Shown one piece after another: positions 1 through 10,361 of a stretch of DNA of 64,000 bases (positions within the stretch are counted from its first letter, which is position 1; each line of letters begins with the position of its first letter). The DNA is taken from assembly GCF_003086295.3 (NCBI RefSeq), contig NC_092053.1, positions 112,981,506-113,045,505 on the forward strand. Reading direction: 5' to 3'. The stretch is from Arachis hypogaea. Lineage: Eukaryota > Streptophyta > Magnoliopsida > Fabales > Fabaceae. The notes beneath the pieces are model-generated. The model did no database searches and was not told where the DNA came from. It worked only from the letters and a program-made list of their open reading frames with translations. Both the position numbers and the translations under genes were made by a program.

Positions 1-180
1 ATATTTTGAGTATAATATGTTTTATTATTTTGTATGGAATAATATTAGTTTTAATTTTTATATTTTTTATTATTGAGTATTAAAAATAAACAGTATTTAT
101 ATTATTAGTATTTTTTTTACCTTCCTCAACTCTAACTATGATTAGGCCTAAAACAAATGAAATCTAATTAGTTTATTTTA
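1..180. other. AT-rich DNA, nothing recognised
   Basis: Low-complexity AT-rich sequence with no coding potential and no terminal repeat. It forms the left flank of the MULE-like element that follows. Confidence 0.6.
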
Positions 181-1126
181 GGGTTAAGTATAATTTTTGT
201 CCCTAAAATAAGAACTGAAAATTTTTTCCGTCCCCATCTTTTTTTACTTACAAAATCGTCCGTAAGGTTTAACTTAGTTTTAAAATCGTCCTTTTTACTA
301 AAATTTTAATTTTTATTACCAAAGTACCCCTAATTAAAAAAAATAAAAAAAAACAAAGAAAACGAGTTAAAGTGCTTGGGAAGGGAATCACGCTGGGGGG
401 TTTCAGGGAAGAAGAGAGGGAAGGGAAGGTGGGGAAGGAGAGGGGAAGGGAATCTGCTGCCGCTGCTCCTCGTCGTTCGCTCCTTGCCGCTGCTCCTCGT
501 CGTTCGGTCCTCGCCGCTACTCCTCAACGTCGATGCCAGCAGATCTACGAAGGTGGATGTCGCGCGCCACTCGCCATTTCTACTTCTCCTCCTCGCTCGG
601 TCGCCGGTCGTTGCTGCTCCTCGCCGATCGCCGGTCATTGCTGCTCATCCTCCTCGCCGCTGTTGTTATTCTTCTATTTCTGTTTATTATGTTGTTGATT
701 CTAATTCCATTCTGCTTCTGCTTCTACTTTTATTATGTTGTTAATTTCTTATTATGATTCTTTTATATTGTTGCTTCTGGTTGCTTCTACTTCTGCTTCT
801 GGTTTATTACATTATTTCATTGTTGTTGTTGTTCTTCTGCTTCTACTTCTGGTTAATTACATTGTTTCATTATTTCATTATCCAGATTTGTTGATCTATT
901 ATCCATTTTTTAATGTTTATTACATTGTTTTATTGTTGTTGCTTCTATTTTTGTTTTTGCTTCTGCTTCTGGTTGATTTTGGGGAAGAAGGAGAAGGGTA
1001 TTTTGGTTCGAATGACGATTTTAAAACTAAGTTAAACCTTAGGGACAATTTTTGTAAGCAAAACAAGGTTGGGGATGAAAAAAATTTTTAGCCCCTATCT
1101 TACGGACCAAAATCATACTTAATCCC
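181..1126. mobile_element. Non-autonomous DNA transposon with long TIRs (MULE-like)
   Basis: The first ~115 bases (GGGTTAAGTATAATTTTTG onward) reappear inverted at about 1010-1126, ending AAAATCATACTTAATCCC. These are two imperfect terminal inverted repeats of over 100 bp. The interior holds a GC-rich block (about 400-660) with a 27-bp imperfect tandem repeat rich in GCTGCTCCTCGTCGTTCG, then a pyrimidine-rich tract with repeated CTTCTGCTTCTGGTT. ORFs of 74-122 codons overlap in several frames across this block and look like simple-sequence artefacts. Long TIRs with a GC-rich interior suggest a MULE or Pack-MULE. No clean 9-bp target duplication is visible, so the superfamily is inferred. Confidence 0.65.
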
Positions 1127-1196
1127 TTTTTTTATAGTGCTATACATTGGCATAATCATAAAAGAATTAACTTTAAATAACTAGAAAATTGCTTAA

Positions 1197-1490
1197 TACA
1201 GACAGATTTTGTCTATATTACAGACAGATTTTTAATTACTGACGGATTTTGTCCCTTTGTAAAAGCCTCGTCGGAAATTATTTACCAACGGATTTTTTTC
1301 CGTTGGTAAATTACCGACAGATTTTTATCAGTTACCGACAGATTTTTCCTCCGTAAATTTTTCCCTCCATTTCCCCTAGCGTCACTTTCCGACGGATTTT
1401 CCGTCTGTAACTAGAGACAGATTTTCCGATAGATTTTCCGTCGGTAATTAGAGACAGATTTTCCGATGGATTTTTCGTCAGTAATTAAAG
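1197..1490. repeat. CACTA subterminal repeat array
   Basis: About ten imperfect copies, in both orientations, of a motif around GACGGATTTTCCGTCGGTAA, with decayed forms such as GACAGATTTT. Some adjacent inverted copies form hairpins, for example CAACGGA...TCCGTTG near 1290-1312. In CACTA elements such subterminal arrays bind the TnpA-type protein. A weaker set (TTGTCTGTAATT, GGTCTGTAAT) lies at 7340-7460. Confidence 0.8.
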
Positions 1491-1602
1491 AATTTATTCC
1501 TAGCATGCACCTAGTTTACACACGAAAAAAGATGGATACAGACAATGAAATACTTCTCGAAGCAAGTTTCATTATGCATAAATTGTCGGAGGAGCAAATC
1601 AC

Positions 1603-1722
1603 CTTCAAAATGGAAAATCTTCCATCCTTTGATGGCAAACCAACTCGAATGATCTTGTCAAAGCGACCCTTCCTCAATAAAGCAGGAATGTCTAATCTAT
1701 TTGTAGCACCTATCACAAGCAC
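1603..1722 (-). pseudogene. Captured FtsH-like AAA ATPase exon (SRH region)
   Basis: A 120-nt segment bounded by an AG acceptor upstream and a GT donor downstream on the minus strand. It encodes 40 residues starting [11 protein letters not shown] and including [20 protein letters not shown]. This is the sensor-1/second-region-of-homology part of FtsH-type AAA proteases, where the family has GATN, then a D-PALLR-GRFD stretch with two arginine fingers. Two residues appear deleted just before PALL. The wording is closest in my memory to the plastid inactive FTSHI type, but that assignment is tentative. A fragment only, not a functional gene. Confidence 0.8.
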
Positions 1723-2312
1723 CTGAAATTTAAGTTTAGAATATCAAATAACATCATTGTAACCTGTAAGCCAATTAAAAGCATACCCCTATTAAAATGG
1801 ATATTTGTACAGATTATCAGTCATGGGAATAAAAATGAAGATCTATCAAGTTCCTAAGGGGATGGAAATCCACCTCTTATAAATAAATACGGGCGAAGGC
1901 AGAAGAAAAAGATCCTTAACACGTGATGCAGCAACCCCTGCAAACATCTGGGAGAAGAACAAATTAAATATTTTTAACTTTAAAGATGAAGACAATTTTT
2001 ATGCATTCAATATTCCACACTTCATGGGTATAAGTTTCATTCATTTACAAAGTAGAGCATATGATCTAGGTACGATCACAACCAGCACACTCTAATCAAT
2101 GTCAGACCTGCACGCACATTTAGATCAAAACTGATATGCCTGTATCTTAGGAAAACCAAATGAGTGCTTAATTTAAATTTTATCTACATCCTCATTCTCC
2201 TAAAGAATTAAATTATTTTTAAATTTGAAAGTTGAATAGAAATTATATTCCAAAGTTCTACTTGCTACTTTCTATTCAATGCAGGTGAATATCTTTGGAG
2301 AACAGGCATCAC

Positions 2313-2571
2313 CTCTACAAAATCTGTGCCATTTGCCGCAAAAAAAGGCAACCCTGCTTCCCCAGCGATGGCTTTAGCCAGTAGAGTTTTACCAGTTCAT
2401 GGAGGTCCATCGAGAAGCACACCTTTTGGACAATAAATTCCTTTGTCTTGAAACTCCTCATCATTCTTTAAAATTTGTACAATCTCTCACAATTCCCTCT
2501 TTATATATTCCTGGCCAGGAAAATCATCAAAAGTGACACCAATTCTTTCTTCTGCAGATATAAATTTAGCC
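2313..2571 (-). pseudogene. Captured FtsH-like AAA ATPase exon (Walker A)
   Basis: A minus-strand exon with flanking AG and GT splice signals encodes AKFISAEERIGVTFDDFPGQ, then a helix and the Walker A P-loop region, ending NGTDFVE. Two in-frame TGA codons break it. One lies after KREL. The other replaces the second glycine of the P-loop GPPGTGKT, leaving GPP-stop-TGKT. It precedes the exon at 1603-1722 in transcription order, as in the intact family, but the Walker B exon between them is missing. Same source gene inferred. Non-functional. Confidence 0.8.
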
Positions 2572-2954
2572 CTGAGTGAAAAATATAATAATATAACAGT
2601 TTTACTAATTAATATACAAATCAAAGTGGTAAATGAACTTAGATTTTTTAAGTTTTACTATCCCATGATTCCTATCTAACTACAGCAACTGTAAAGAGGT
2701 ACCATGGCCTAGTTTTGAAAAACAAAGCTAAAGAAAAAAATCTATATTTGCACATGTTTTGAGTGCTACGTTTGAGTGGCAGGTATTTTACCTTGATATC
2801 ATTTGATATGGCATTGAATGTTCCTTCCCGCTGGATTTCATATGTTGTAATATCTGAAACACTCATCAAATTAATTGCAAGAATGCCGAGTCTTATACAA
2901 ATAGAGTAAAGAACAAACATAAATTTCATTCAAGGAATAGAAATAGACATACAA

Positions 2955-3067
2955 CATGGAGTTTAGTAGCCAGCTTAGCTGGCTCATCTTTAGAATCCTG
3001 AATAAGTTTATGCAGAAAGTTGGCTGCCTCCAACTCGACATTTTGTGAAGATGCCATCTCATCCAAA
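2955..3067 (-). pseudogene. Captured exon, source gene not identified
   Basis: After an AG acceptor the minus strand reads SLDEMASSQNVELEAANFLH followed by KLIQDSKDEPAKLATKLHV, open throughout, with coding-like composition unlike the AT-rich intron around it. I do not recognise the domain with confidence. It lies just upstream of the FtsH-like exons in the same orientation, so it may belong to the same source gene. Confidence 0.5.
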
Positions 3068-3710
3068 CTGCACAATCAGAAAGAAACACCATGACATCTC
3101 AGCCAATTAGCAATGACACTCTGACCAAATAATTCAGCACAAAAATAGGACAATTATGATGCCCAACAGTGACCAGGTAAACCCATCTAAGTGTTATATA
3201 CCTGAAATCCTCCATATAAATATACTTAGGAAAATAATTAGTCAAATCAATACTACATAAGATACATAACCATAACCATTAACCATATCAAGGAATATAA
3301 TTTTGAAATGGAATAAAATATTCGAAACACCTCAGAACTTTCTACTTGTTCCCGTGTATGCTAGTGGAAACATCTCAAAGTTAAATATTATGAACAACCA
3401 TTTTCGTTTTTAGGATCACTGTAAGTTAGAGCAGTCCTCTTATCTAACATTATGATACATGGAAGAAGGAATAGTTTTTCTTCTTTATATTCAGACGATG
3501 TTTCAAAATGGTTTTTCCTGCTGAGGTCTTTTTACTTAGAATTTTCCATATATGTCTAATAATTAACTAATTAACAAACACCAACGTGATTAAGGTATGA
3601 GTTAGGCATTTATCTCTCTCTTCAATTTCTTCCAGACAAAGTGGGGTTGGCACTACTTATTATTTAGCAATACATACAACTTGTACAAAATTTTCTCAAA
3701 GGGATGTTTG

Positions 3711-3811
3711 AACCTGATCAGTAGACTTATCCTTAATCCTCAAAACCTTATTTTGCAATATGATCCCCGGATAGAGCCCATGCAGATCACCCAGGGTTGT
3801 AATAACCATCT
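3711..3811 (-). pseudogene. Possible captured exon, unidentified
   Basis: The minus strand begins after TTTTGCAG and reads QMVITTLGDLHGLYPG, then IILQNKVLRIKDKSTDQ, with no stop and a better coding composition than its surroundings. It sits between FtsH-like and MATE-like fragments in the same orientation. No family assigned. Confidence 0.4.
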
Positions 3812-3909
3812 GCAAAATGAAGCAGATGAATGTAAGAACAAAATGGAAAAAGAATGTTGTATTTTAATCAAACACAAAGAGGGCATAACGAAATACCTCA
3901 CGTAAGGAG

Positions 3910-3972
3910 ATAGATTATAGTCTGCAAAAATACAAATGCCAAAGCATTGATGGGTTGGGTGGCTGCAACAAA
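3910..3972 (-). pseudogene. Captured MATE transporter exon (second fragment)
   Basis: After a TATCAG acceptor the minus strand encodes FVAATQPINALAFVF. This matches the conserved ATQPINALAFVFDG stretch of plant MATE (DTX/FRD3-like) efflux carriers. Downstream the frame decays to a stop at about 3910. It follows the exon at 4061-4176 in transcription order, as in the family. Confidence 0.75.
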
Positions 3973-4060
3973 CTGATAGAAACAATCAAACATAAATATA
4001 AGTCTCACAAATTTAGGGTGCTGAAAAGATTAGATACCAATGTACACGAAATAGACTTAC

Positions 4061-4176
4061 AAGTATTCCAATTTTTATGAGGTGGAGGACATCAACATCT
4101 CTTGTAAATAGTTTAGCTCCAAAAGGAAGTCCTACACCAAGAATGAATGCAAGAGCCAATCCCAGAACCAAACCAT
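4061..4176 (-). pseudogene. Captured MATE transporter exon (first fragment)
   Basis: A 116-nt minus-strand exon with CAG acceptor and GTAAGT donor encodes GLVLGLALAFILGVGLPFGA then KLFTRDVDVLHLIKIGIL. This is a hydrophobic helix followed by the KLFT-D-DVL loop typical of plant MATE antiporters. The reading frame is intact within the exon. Together with 3910-3972 it shows a two-exon genomic piece of a MATE gene carried inside the CACTA element. The MATE gene is 400-550 codons, so only a small part is present. Confidence 0.8.
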
Positions 4177-4499
4177 CTGCAATATAATTGTTTGTTAGTC
4201 TTACAGCTAATTGAATTGAGCAAAGATTAGGATCTTTTTCTTTTTAAATAGTAATGTAAAGAACCTGTAATACTCGAGCTGCCCAGCAAACATAGATTTG
4301 GCATTATGTAAACAGAGAGGTATGAACAAAAATAGATTGAAAGTAGGATAAAGTAAAAAATAGTGCATTATGTAAACAGAGAGGTATTAACTTGCCCAGC
4401 AACAGCAAGACCATTGGCAATGAACAATAAAACAATAATCAACAGTGAATGAATAAATAGACCTGGAGATGACACACATGGAAAAGTTATTGATTACCT

Positions 4500-4564
4500 C
4501 ATTGACATTGTCAGCCTCCTCTGACCGCTTCTTTACAAGTTCATATATTTCTTTTTTGTATCTG
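4500..4564 (-). pseudogene. Possible captured exon, unidentified
   Basis: Flanked by a pyrimidine-rich acceptor (TTTCTCTTCCAG) and a GGTAATC donor on the minus strand. It encodes KKEIYELVKKRSEEADNVNE, charged and helix-like. I cannot assign a family. It lies in the same orientation as the other captured exons. Confidence 0.4.
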
Positions 4565-6402
4565 GAAGAGAAAATAAGAAATAAATAAATAAATAAAAAT
4601 TTTTCCTAAATAAGAATAAAAGAATTACTTGTGACATTTGTGGTTGCCTTAGATTTCTTTAATTTTCACATGACCATAACTTGTTTTTTACAGACATGAG
4701 TTATTAACATTTGATCTAAATGACCAAATGTAAGTAAAGGGAAATTTATTTTAATCTTAAAAATTAATTAACCACATTTAATTTCAAATTAAAGAAACAA
4801 AAAGTTTTCAAAGAATAAAATTCCACTAAATTTGAAGGTAAATGTTATTCTATTTTCTTCACATATTAATGGGGTAGAGCTTGTTTAAGGTTTTTTTTTC
4901 TCCTAAAATATTGGTATTATTATCATAATTTTAGGTATTATATAATTTTAGGTATCATATATGTGTGAGTAAATGTGGAGAGAGAGAGAGAATAAATGTC
5001 ATATTTTGTAGGTCTAAATTTTTTTTACTTATTCTATATGTTATGTATATATATCTAAAAAATTTAATTTGTATTGCAGCCAGTAGTAAAATACCCCAAT
5101 GTATTTCCAAAAAACTCAATTTGGGATAAGTAAGTGAATTTTTCCTCACTACTCTTTAATTACTTTTATATAATTTGATTTAGAAATCCATTTTCTTTTA
5201 ACTTCTTTTTTCACATTGTTTCTGTTCCTATTGCAGATTCCCATACTTCTTGCCCTCATTGATAATATCAATTTTTTCCTTTCTGGTATTAATTATCTGC
5301 ATCTGGCTTCCGGTAATTCTATGAGGACTCAACTTTTTACCATTAAGATCAAATGCTTTTTTTACTCAAAGAATTCACTTGAGTACTCTCACAAGTATAT
5401 ACTACATATCAAGAAAGAAAAGACCTGAACTGTAACTTGGTGGTGGAACTGGAAGAAAAGGTATTGTCATTATCATCTTCATCACTTGCATTTTGCAAGT
5501 AGATCTCATCGTCGGTGGAATAAGGTTCCTCAAATGAATTGGTTTCCATGTATCAAAAGCTGTAATTGTTACAAGAATAAAAATAACACGGTTTTGCTGC
5601 AAAAAATTTTCAGTTATTGGGTGAGACATTTATACAAACAGATAGAGTGCAATGTTAGCACCACAGTTGTGAATGTGATACATACGCTAATTACTACTTC
5701 TCTACGAGCTAACACTTCACAGGACAAAATCATAAATATGGAGTTATAACTTAAAAGGTTCCAAAACCAGAAATAAGGTAACAAATACAGCAAGTATAAC
5801 AGAATCCTTTATATATATAAATAAGGTAACAAACCTCAAAGCTTGAATATCATCCTGCTCTTATGCAGTAGATCTTCGAATTGCCTCTTCTGTAACATAA
5901 AAATCAAACATAAACGTACATGAAGTTTACATAGATAGTTGTCTGTGAGAATTTGTCTCTGTAAATCTAACAAGCAAGTAACCTCAAACAAGAATAACTA
6001 CCAGCAAGAACTTAACATCATTTGCTTAGGTAGGTAGAAAAAAAAAAGAAACAAAAAATAATACCAACACGCCACAAACAGCAAAGGGAACTTTAAAATA
6101 ATTTATAATTCATCAGAGGTAGCTAGCATTTAGATATGACAGTAGCAAAAAGATAATTTTTCCATGTAAATCCATATTCCAAACAAAGGATTTTTAAAAA
6201 GGACTTTCATTTAGTTTCATGTGGGAGTCAAGAAAAAACAAGTTACTAGAGCATTTGCTAAATGAAAAAAATTATTTCTCGAACAAGTGACCTTCCAAGT
6301 CATAACTAAGAAACCTCAGGTCACCAAGTTCAAATAGAACAACAAGGCAACACACAATAAACAAGTTTCAAGAGCACAATGACAAAAAGAAATATTAAAT
6401 AC
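4565..6402. other. CACTA interior, intron-like, few recognisable exons
   Basis: AT-rich DNA with polypyrimidine tracts resembling introns. A minus-strand stretch at about 5420-5620 reads FILVTITAFDTWKPIHLRNL after a hydrophobic run and could be a membrane-proximal exon of one of the captured genes. I cannot identify it. Short GA and TA runs occur near 4980 and 5810. Confidence 0.5.
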
Positions 6403-6510
6403 CCTTGGCGAAGGCAGAACACGACCATCCACTTGAGTAAAGCCAGTGCTTATAGAAATTCCACAATTTTGAAGCATAGATTCAGAACCATAGTTGCTGG
6501 TTTTTAGTGC
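6403..6510 (-). pseudogene. Captured Argonaute (AGO4-type) exon
   Basis: A precise 108-nt exon (36 codons) with TTAG acceptor and GTATTT donor on the minus strand. It encodes ALKTSNYGSESMLQNCGISI then STGFTQVDGRVLPSPR. The CGISIST-FTQV-GRVLP-PR signature lies at the PAZ-to-MID linker of plant AGO4/AGO6/AGO9-clade Argonautes, where the family reads nearly the same. The frame is intact. Only this exon is recognisable, so it cannot encode a working slicer. The source is a component of the RNA-directed DNA methylation pathway. Confidence 0.85.
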
Positions 6511-6794
6511 CTAACAAAACAATATTTAATTGAATTACAAATTACTTGAACAGAGCAGAACAGAACAGATTCAACGTTCGTCCAAGCAAATGATAATAAG
6601 TGAAAGAGCCTTCGGTCGAAAGCAATGGCCTACCATGAATTTTAGGTCAAAAAGCTTCGATTGCAGAAAAAATTCATCAAAATCAGAGTAAACCCGCAGA
6701 TTCAAACGAAGCACAAAAACAGAGTATGATAATCCTAAAACTGGCACAGAAAAATTGAGCCCTAAGGTTTATCACGAAGAACAGAATCACAAAA

Positions 6795-7162
6795 TCAGGA
6801 TATATAAACCTGAAATTTGAGATGGTTACGAGAAGAACTGAGAGAGCGAGTTGAGATTAGATGGAAGAGGCGCCAGAGGGAGCAGATGCGATGAGAGCGC
6901 CGGCAGAGAGAGCTCTGCAACAATGGGAGTAGACGCGACGAGAGCGGCGGTAGAGGGATCTCGTGCAACGCCAGGGATGACAGAGAGAGATTGTGTGACG
7001 CAAGTTGCGGCGGCGACGGCGCCAACGGCGGAAGAAGCAGAAGTAGCAGCCACGGAGAGAAGAAGTAGCTCGTGCGACGGAGGAAGAAGCTCGTGTTTCA
7101 TTTGTGAATGGAGCTCGAAACAGTTTGAATGGGGGCTGCCACGGAGAGAGAGAGAGAGAGGG
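6795..7162 (-). other. GC-rich, first-exon-like block in the CACTA element
   Basis: An abrupt rise in GC with overlapping ORFs on both strands (91 codons minus, 119 codons plus), none resembling a known protein. It ends in a short GA repeat. On the minus strand it would lie upstream of all captured exons. It may be a transduplicated 5' UTR or promoter region, but no domain supports coding. Confidence 0.45.
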
Positions 7163-7482
7163 AGTAGGTTAGGTTTAATTCAACATTTTCGATGGAATGT
7201 TTTAAATTAAAAATAGATTTTTTACTTGTAATAATTTAATAAAATGTAGTATTTTTGTTCATTTAATTACAGATAAATTTTTTTGTTAGTAATTAGTTTT
7301 TACAAAAAAATTAATTTTTTTTATAGAATTATTGACGAATTCTTTTCTTTGTCTGTAATTTATGCTAATTTATTTTTTTTTTGTTTTTGACAAAAAATTC
7401 TTCGTAAATTCTATCTGTATTTTCGTGGGATAAAATCGGTTGGAAATATTGGTCTGTAATAACTAGTTTTCTAGTAGTGTTA

Positions 7483-7822
7483 GCAAGTTAACTATATAAT
7501 ACTTACTCATCACAAGAGTATTTTTACACATAATTATTAATCAATTATGTATGCCTTCTGATGAAAATAATATTCAATATGGATGTTTGTTAGGTAAAAA
7601 ATAAAATGTTGACAAAGAAAATTCATTACAAAGGGTATATTCATTTTAAGAAATATTATTCTATCCAATAATATAAAAAGTACACTGTCCACACTAAATT
7701 ACTACAAGTCCAACTTTTATCAGCAGTAATAGAATGTCTAAATTTGAACATTTTTTGGACTACAGTTCGTCAAACAAAAAATCAATGAAATACTCATACA
7801 TGCCTTCTCATTTTGAGTATAT
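7483..7822. other. AT-rich spacer, nothing recognised
   Basis: No ORF, TIR or coding similarity seen between the CACTA element and the foldback element. Confidence 0.6.
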
Positions 7823-8393
7823 TTATACATAAAAAAATTCAACATAAAGAAAAAAACAAAAAAAAAGAGCTGAAATAACAAGAGCGATAAATATGATACT
7901 TATAATTTTGTTTGGTCATATATATATATATATATATAAAGCCCAGAAGACCATTATTATCTAACAAAATTAATTTGTATTTATTACATTCAATTTGAAT
8001 AAGTAAAAAAATTATCTTATTTAAATTTAGTTCTTAATTTACATAATTTAAATTTGGCTCAATACCAAGATTCAAAAAACCGATCGGACCAGTCGAACCA
8101 GGAGCCTTTGACTGCACCGATTCAGGTAACAGCAAAAACCATCGCTTAAAAAAACCGGCAAAACTGAATCTTGGTATTGAGTCAAATTCAAATCATCTGA
8201 ATTAAAGACTAAACTAAAATAAGATGATTTTTTACTTATTCAAATTGAATACAATAAATACAAATTAATTTTGTTAGATAATCATGGTCTTCTGGTCTAC
8301 TATATGTAGATGACCACACAAAATTATAAGAACCATCATTTTTATCGCTCTTAGCTTGTTATTTCAACTCTTCTTTTTTTCCTTTATGTATAA
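7823..8393. mobile_element. Foldback/MITE element with ~240-bp arms
   Basis: The left arm (about 7823-8080) is repeated inverted at about 8160-8393. Examples are GAAATAACAAG...AGCGATAAA, ATCTAACAAAATTAATTTG and CTCAATACCAAGATTCA on one side and their complements on the other. The loop of about 80 bp has CCGATCGG and ACCGATTCAGG. No ORF and no clear target duplication were found, so the superfamily is open. A (TA)n run sits in the left arm at 7918-7940. Confidence 0.8.
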
Positions 8394-8584
8394 CTAGTAT
8401 ATGTTTCCGTACATTGTACGGAATAATTAATAAAAATATATAATTTTTTATTAAAAAATATTAAACAAAATATATATATAATAATTATTACTATAAATAT
8501 TTTATAAAATTAAAATTAAAATCAAAGTTTAATTATTTTTAATGTTAAAAATATTAAAAATAATTAATATTTATCTTAATTGAT

Positions 8585-8752
8585 TTGGATTGGTTGAGTG
8601 GTCATCTCACTCGTCTACTTAAGTAAGTATTAGAGTTTCGAATCCCGCCTTGTGTATGTAACAACTTATTGGCTAGCGGCAGACCCTTAATAAATGGAGC
8701 TTCAATCCGTGGAGGATTAGTTCTCGACCTGACGAGTTAGAAAATACAGTGA
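8585..8752 (+). mobile_element. tRNA-derived SINE
   Basis: GGTTGAGTGGTC (about 8592-8603) matches an RNA polymerase III A box, and GAGTTTCGAATCCC (8632-8645) matches a B box about 30 nt downstream, as in a tRNA-like head. A non-tRNA body follows with GGCTAGCGGCAGACCC and TGGAGCTTCAATCCGTGG, ending near GAGTTAGAAAATACAG. This is the layout of plant tRNA-related SINEs. No clear target duplication found. Confidence 0.75.
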
Positions 8753-10129
8753 AAGAAAATAGTATTTGTCTTGAAAGTAGAACAATTCTCATTGATGACA
8801 GCAATATTTATGGAGATTTGCCTTTGTTGAAATTTAACCGTGACAATTTTATTTATTGGTATTCATATTCATTCAGGAAGTCAAACAATATGATCAACAT
8901 TGTTACCAGTTAAAATTTTATATTTTATGACATGATTTTCAAGTTTCTAAACTTATAAACTTATGTCGTTACAAAAAATATTAGATTAATTAATATTTCT
9001 TGGTAATATTACCAAAATACCGTCGTTGAGTATATAAGTTTGTGTAAAAAGAAACTATAATAAATTTTGTTATTCAATATATAATTTATTCTATTACAAA
9101 AAAAATTATTATTCCTAGAATGGTAAATATATTTTTTCTATTTTTACATCATTTTATTTGACAATAATTGCCATTAAAAAAAACACGAATGACTACACTA
9201 TCTTATAATATGATGTATAAAATAATTTTTTATTTTAAAATTAATTCTGGTTAGTAAAAAAAATTCAAAATATTTTCTTACACAAATTTAAATTTAAATT
9301 TGAATTCAGAATTGATTAACAACTCACCTTGTTTAAAATTTTAATAACAAAAACAAAATTAGTTAGTTGCAAAATATTCAATATTTAATAATTTTAATTA
9401 TTTAAATTTTAATTACCAAAAATTGAGTTAGAAATTAATTATAACTTAATAATCGATTATAATTTAATTAAATATTTTTAACAGAGCTAATGTATAATTT
9501 GTAGTATGTAAAAATAGTGATCTTATTTTTTATAATTATTTAAAAAAGTATTCATAATTTTTAATTATGTAATTAACTTAATTAATAACCTTTATTATTA
9601 TTTTTCTACCAAAAAAATAATCTTTGTATTATTTGTATATTTTTTTAATACTAATAAATATGTAGGTATTTATACTATTATATTTATTGTTTTAGATAAT
9701 GGCTTAAGTTACTTATTTTGTATGTTAAATAATATAAATTATATTTTATATATTAAATTCATCAATTTATCCATATTAAGAGGAGAAAAATTATACAATA
9801 GATCGTATATTATAAAGATTAGTTAATTTACATATAAATTATCTTTAGAAAAATAAAAAAATAATTTATCACATATAATAATATTTGATATATGTAGTGT
9901 CATGTATATATTAGGATGAACAATTTTAATTATATGAGTGATTATTATTATTCACTTTTTTATTAAGATTGTAAATAATATTTAAAATTAAAAAGAAAAA
10001 AATATAATTAGAATTTTTTAGTTTGATTATAAAATCTATTGGAAATATACCTAACTTTTATATATACTATATATAATCATATTTAATAGTATAGTATTTA
10101 TTACAGTAATGACTTAAAATATTAACTCA
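8753..10129. other. AT-rich DNA, nothing recognised
   Basis: About 1.4 kb of very AT-rich, low-complexity sequence without ORFs above 60 codons and without obvious terminal repeats. Confidence 0.55.
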
Positions 10130-10361
10130 AGTGAGTAAGATCAACCTAGGTCTATTGTTAGGATCCTAAATCCGAATTAAGTTCATTGTCTTAAAACCCA
10201 ATGCAGATAAAGTTCACATGTCCTATCTCAAATTGGCTCAAATTGAATTTTCGTTGTTAGTTAGATATAGTAATAGATACTTGTGTGGGCACGGGCAGAC
10301 CCCTTTTCCCGTTCTTCGCTCCCGTTCAAAAAAAAAATCCCTGTCCGCTCTCCATTTTCGT

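Larger units (their letters stand above)
1176..7479 (-). mobile_element. CACTA (En/Spm) element carrying host gene fragments
   Basis: The right end reads CTAGTTTTCTAGTAGTG, whose complement CACTACTAGAAAAC is a classic CACTA terminus. The left end AATAACTAGAAAATTGC is a decayed match, and the similarity runs inward for about 29 bp (to TACAGAC). Both ends are flanked by TTA (1173-1175 and 7480-7482), the 3-bp duplication expected for CACTA. Subterminal repeats follow inside the left end. No transposase (TnpA/TnpD) is seen. Instead the 6.3 kb holds minus-strand exon fragments from at least three cellular genes, with introns kept, so the fragments were taken up as genomic DNA. This fits a non-autonomous Pack-type CACTA element. 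The strand given is that of the cargo. Confidence 0.85.

Noticed and set aside
1516..6510. Functional FtsH, MATE or Argonaute genes
   Set aside because: Only one or two exons of each are present, with stops in the ATPase P-loop exon and no complete domain set.
8403..8425. TTCCGTACATTGTACGGAA dyad as an operator or element end
   Set aside because: A single short palindrome beside the foldback element, with no second copy here. Not enough to call a feature.
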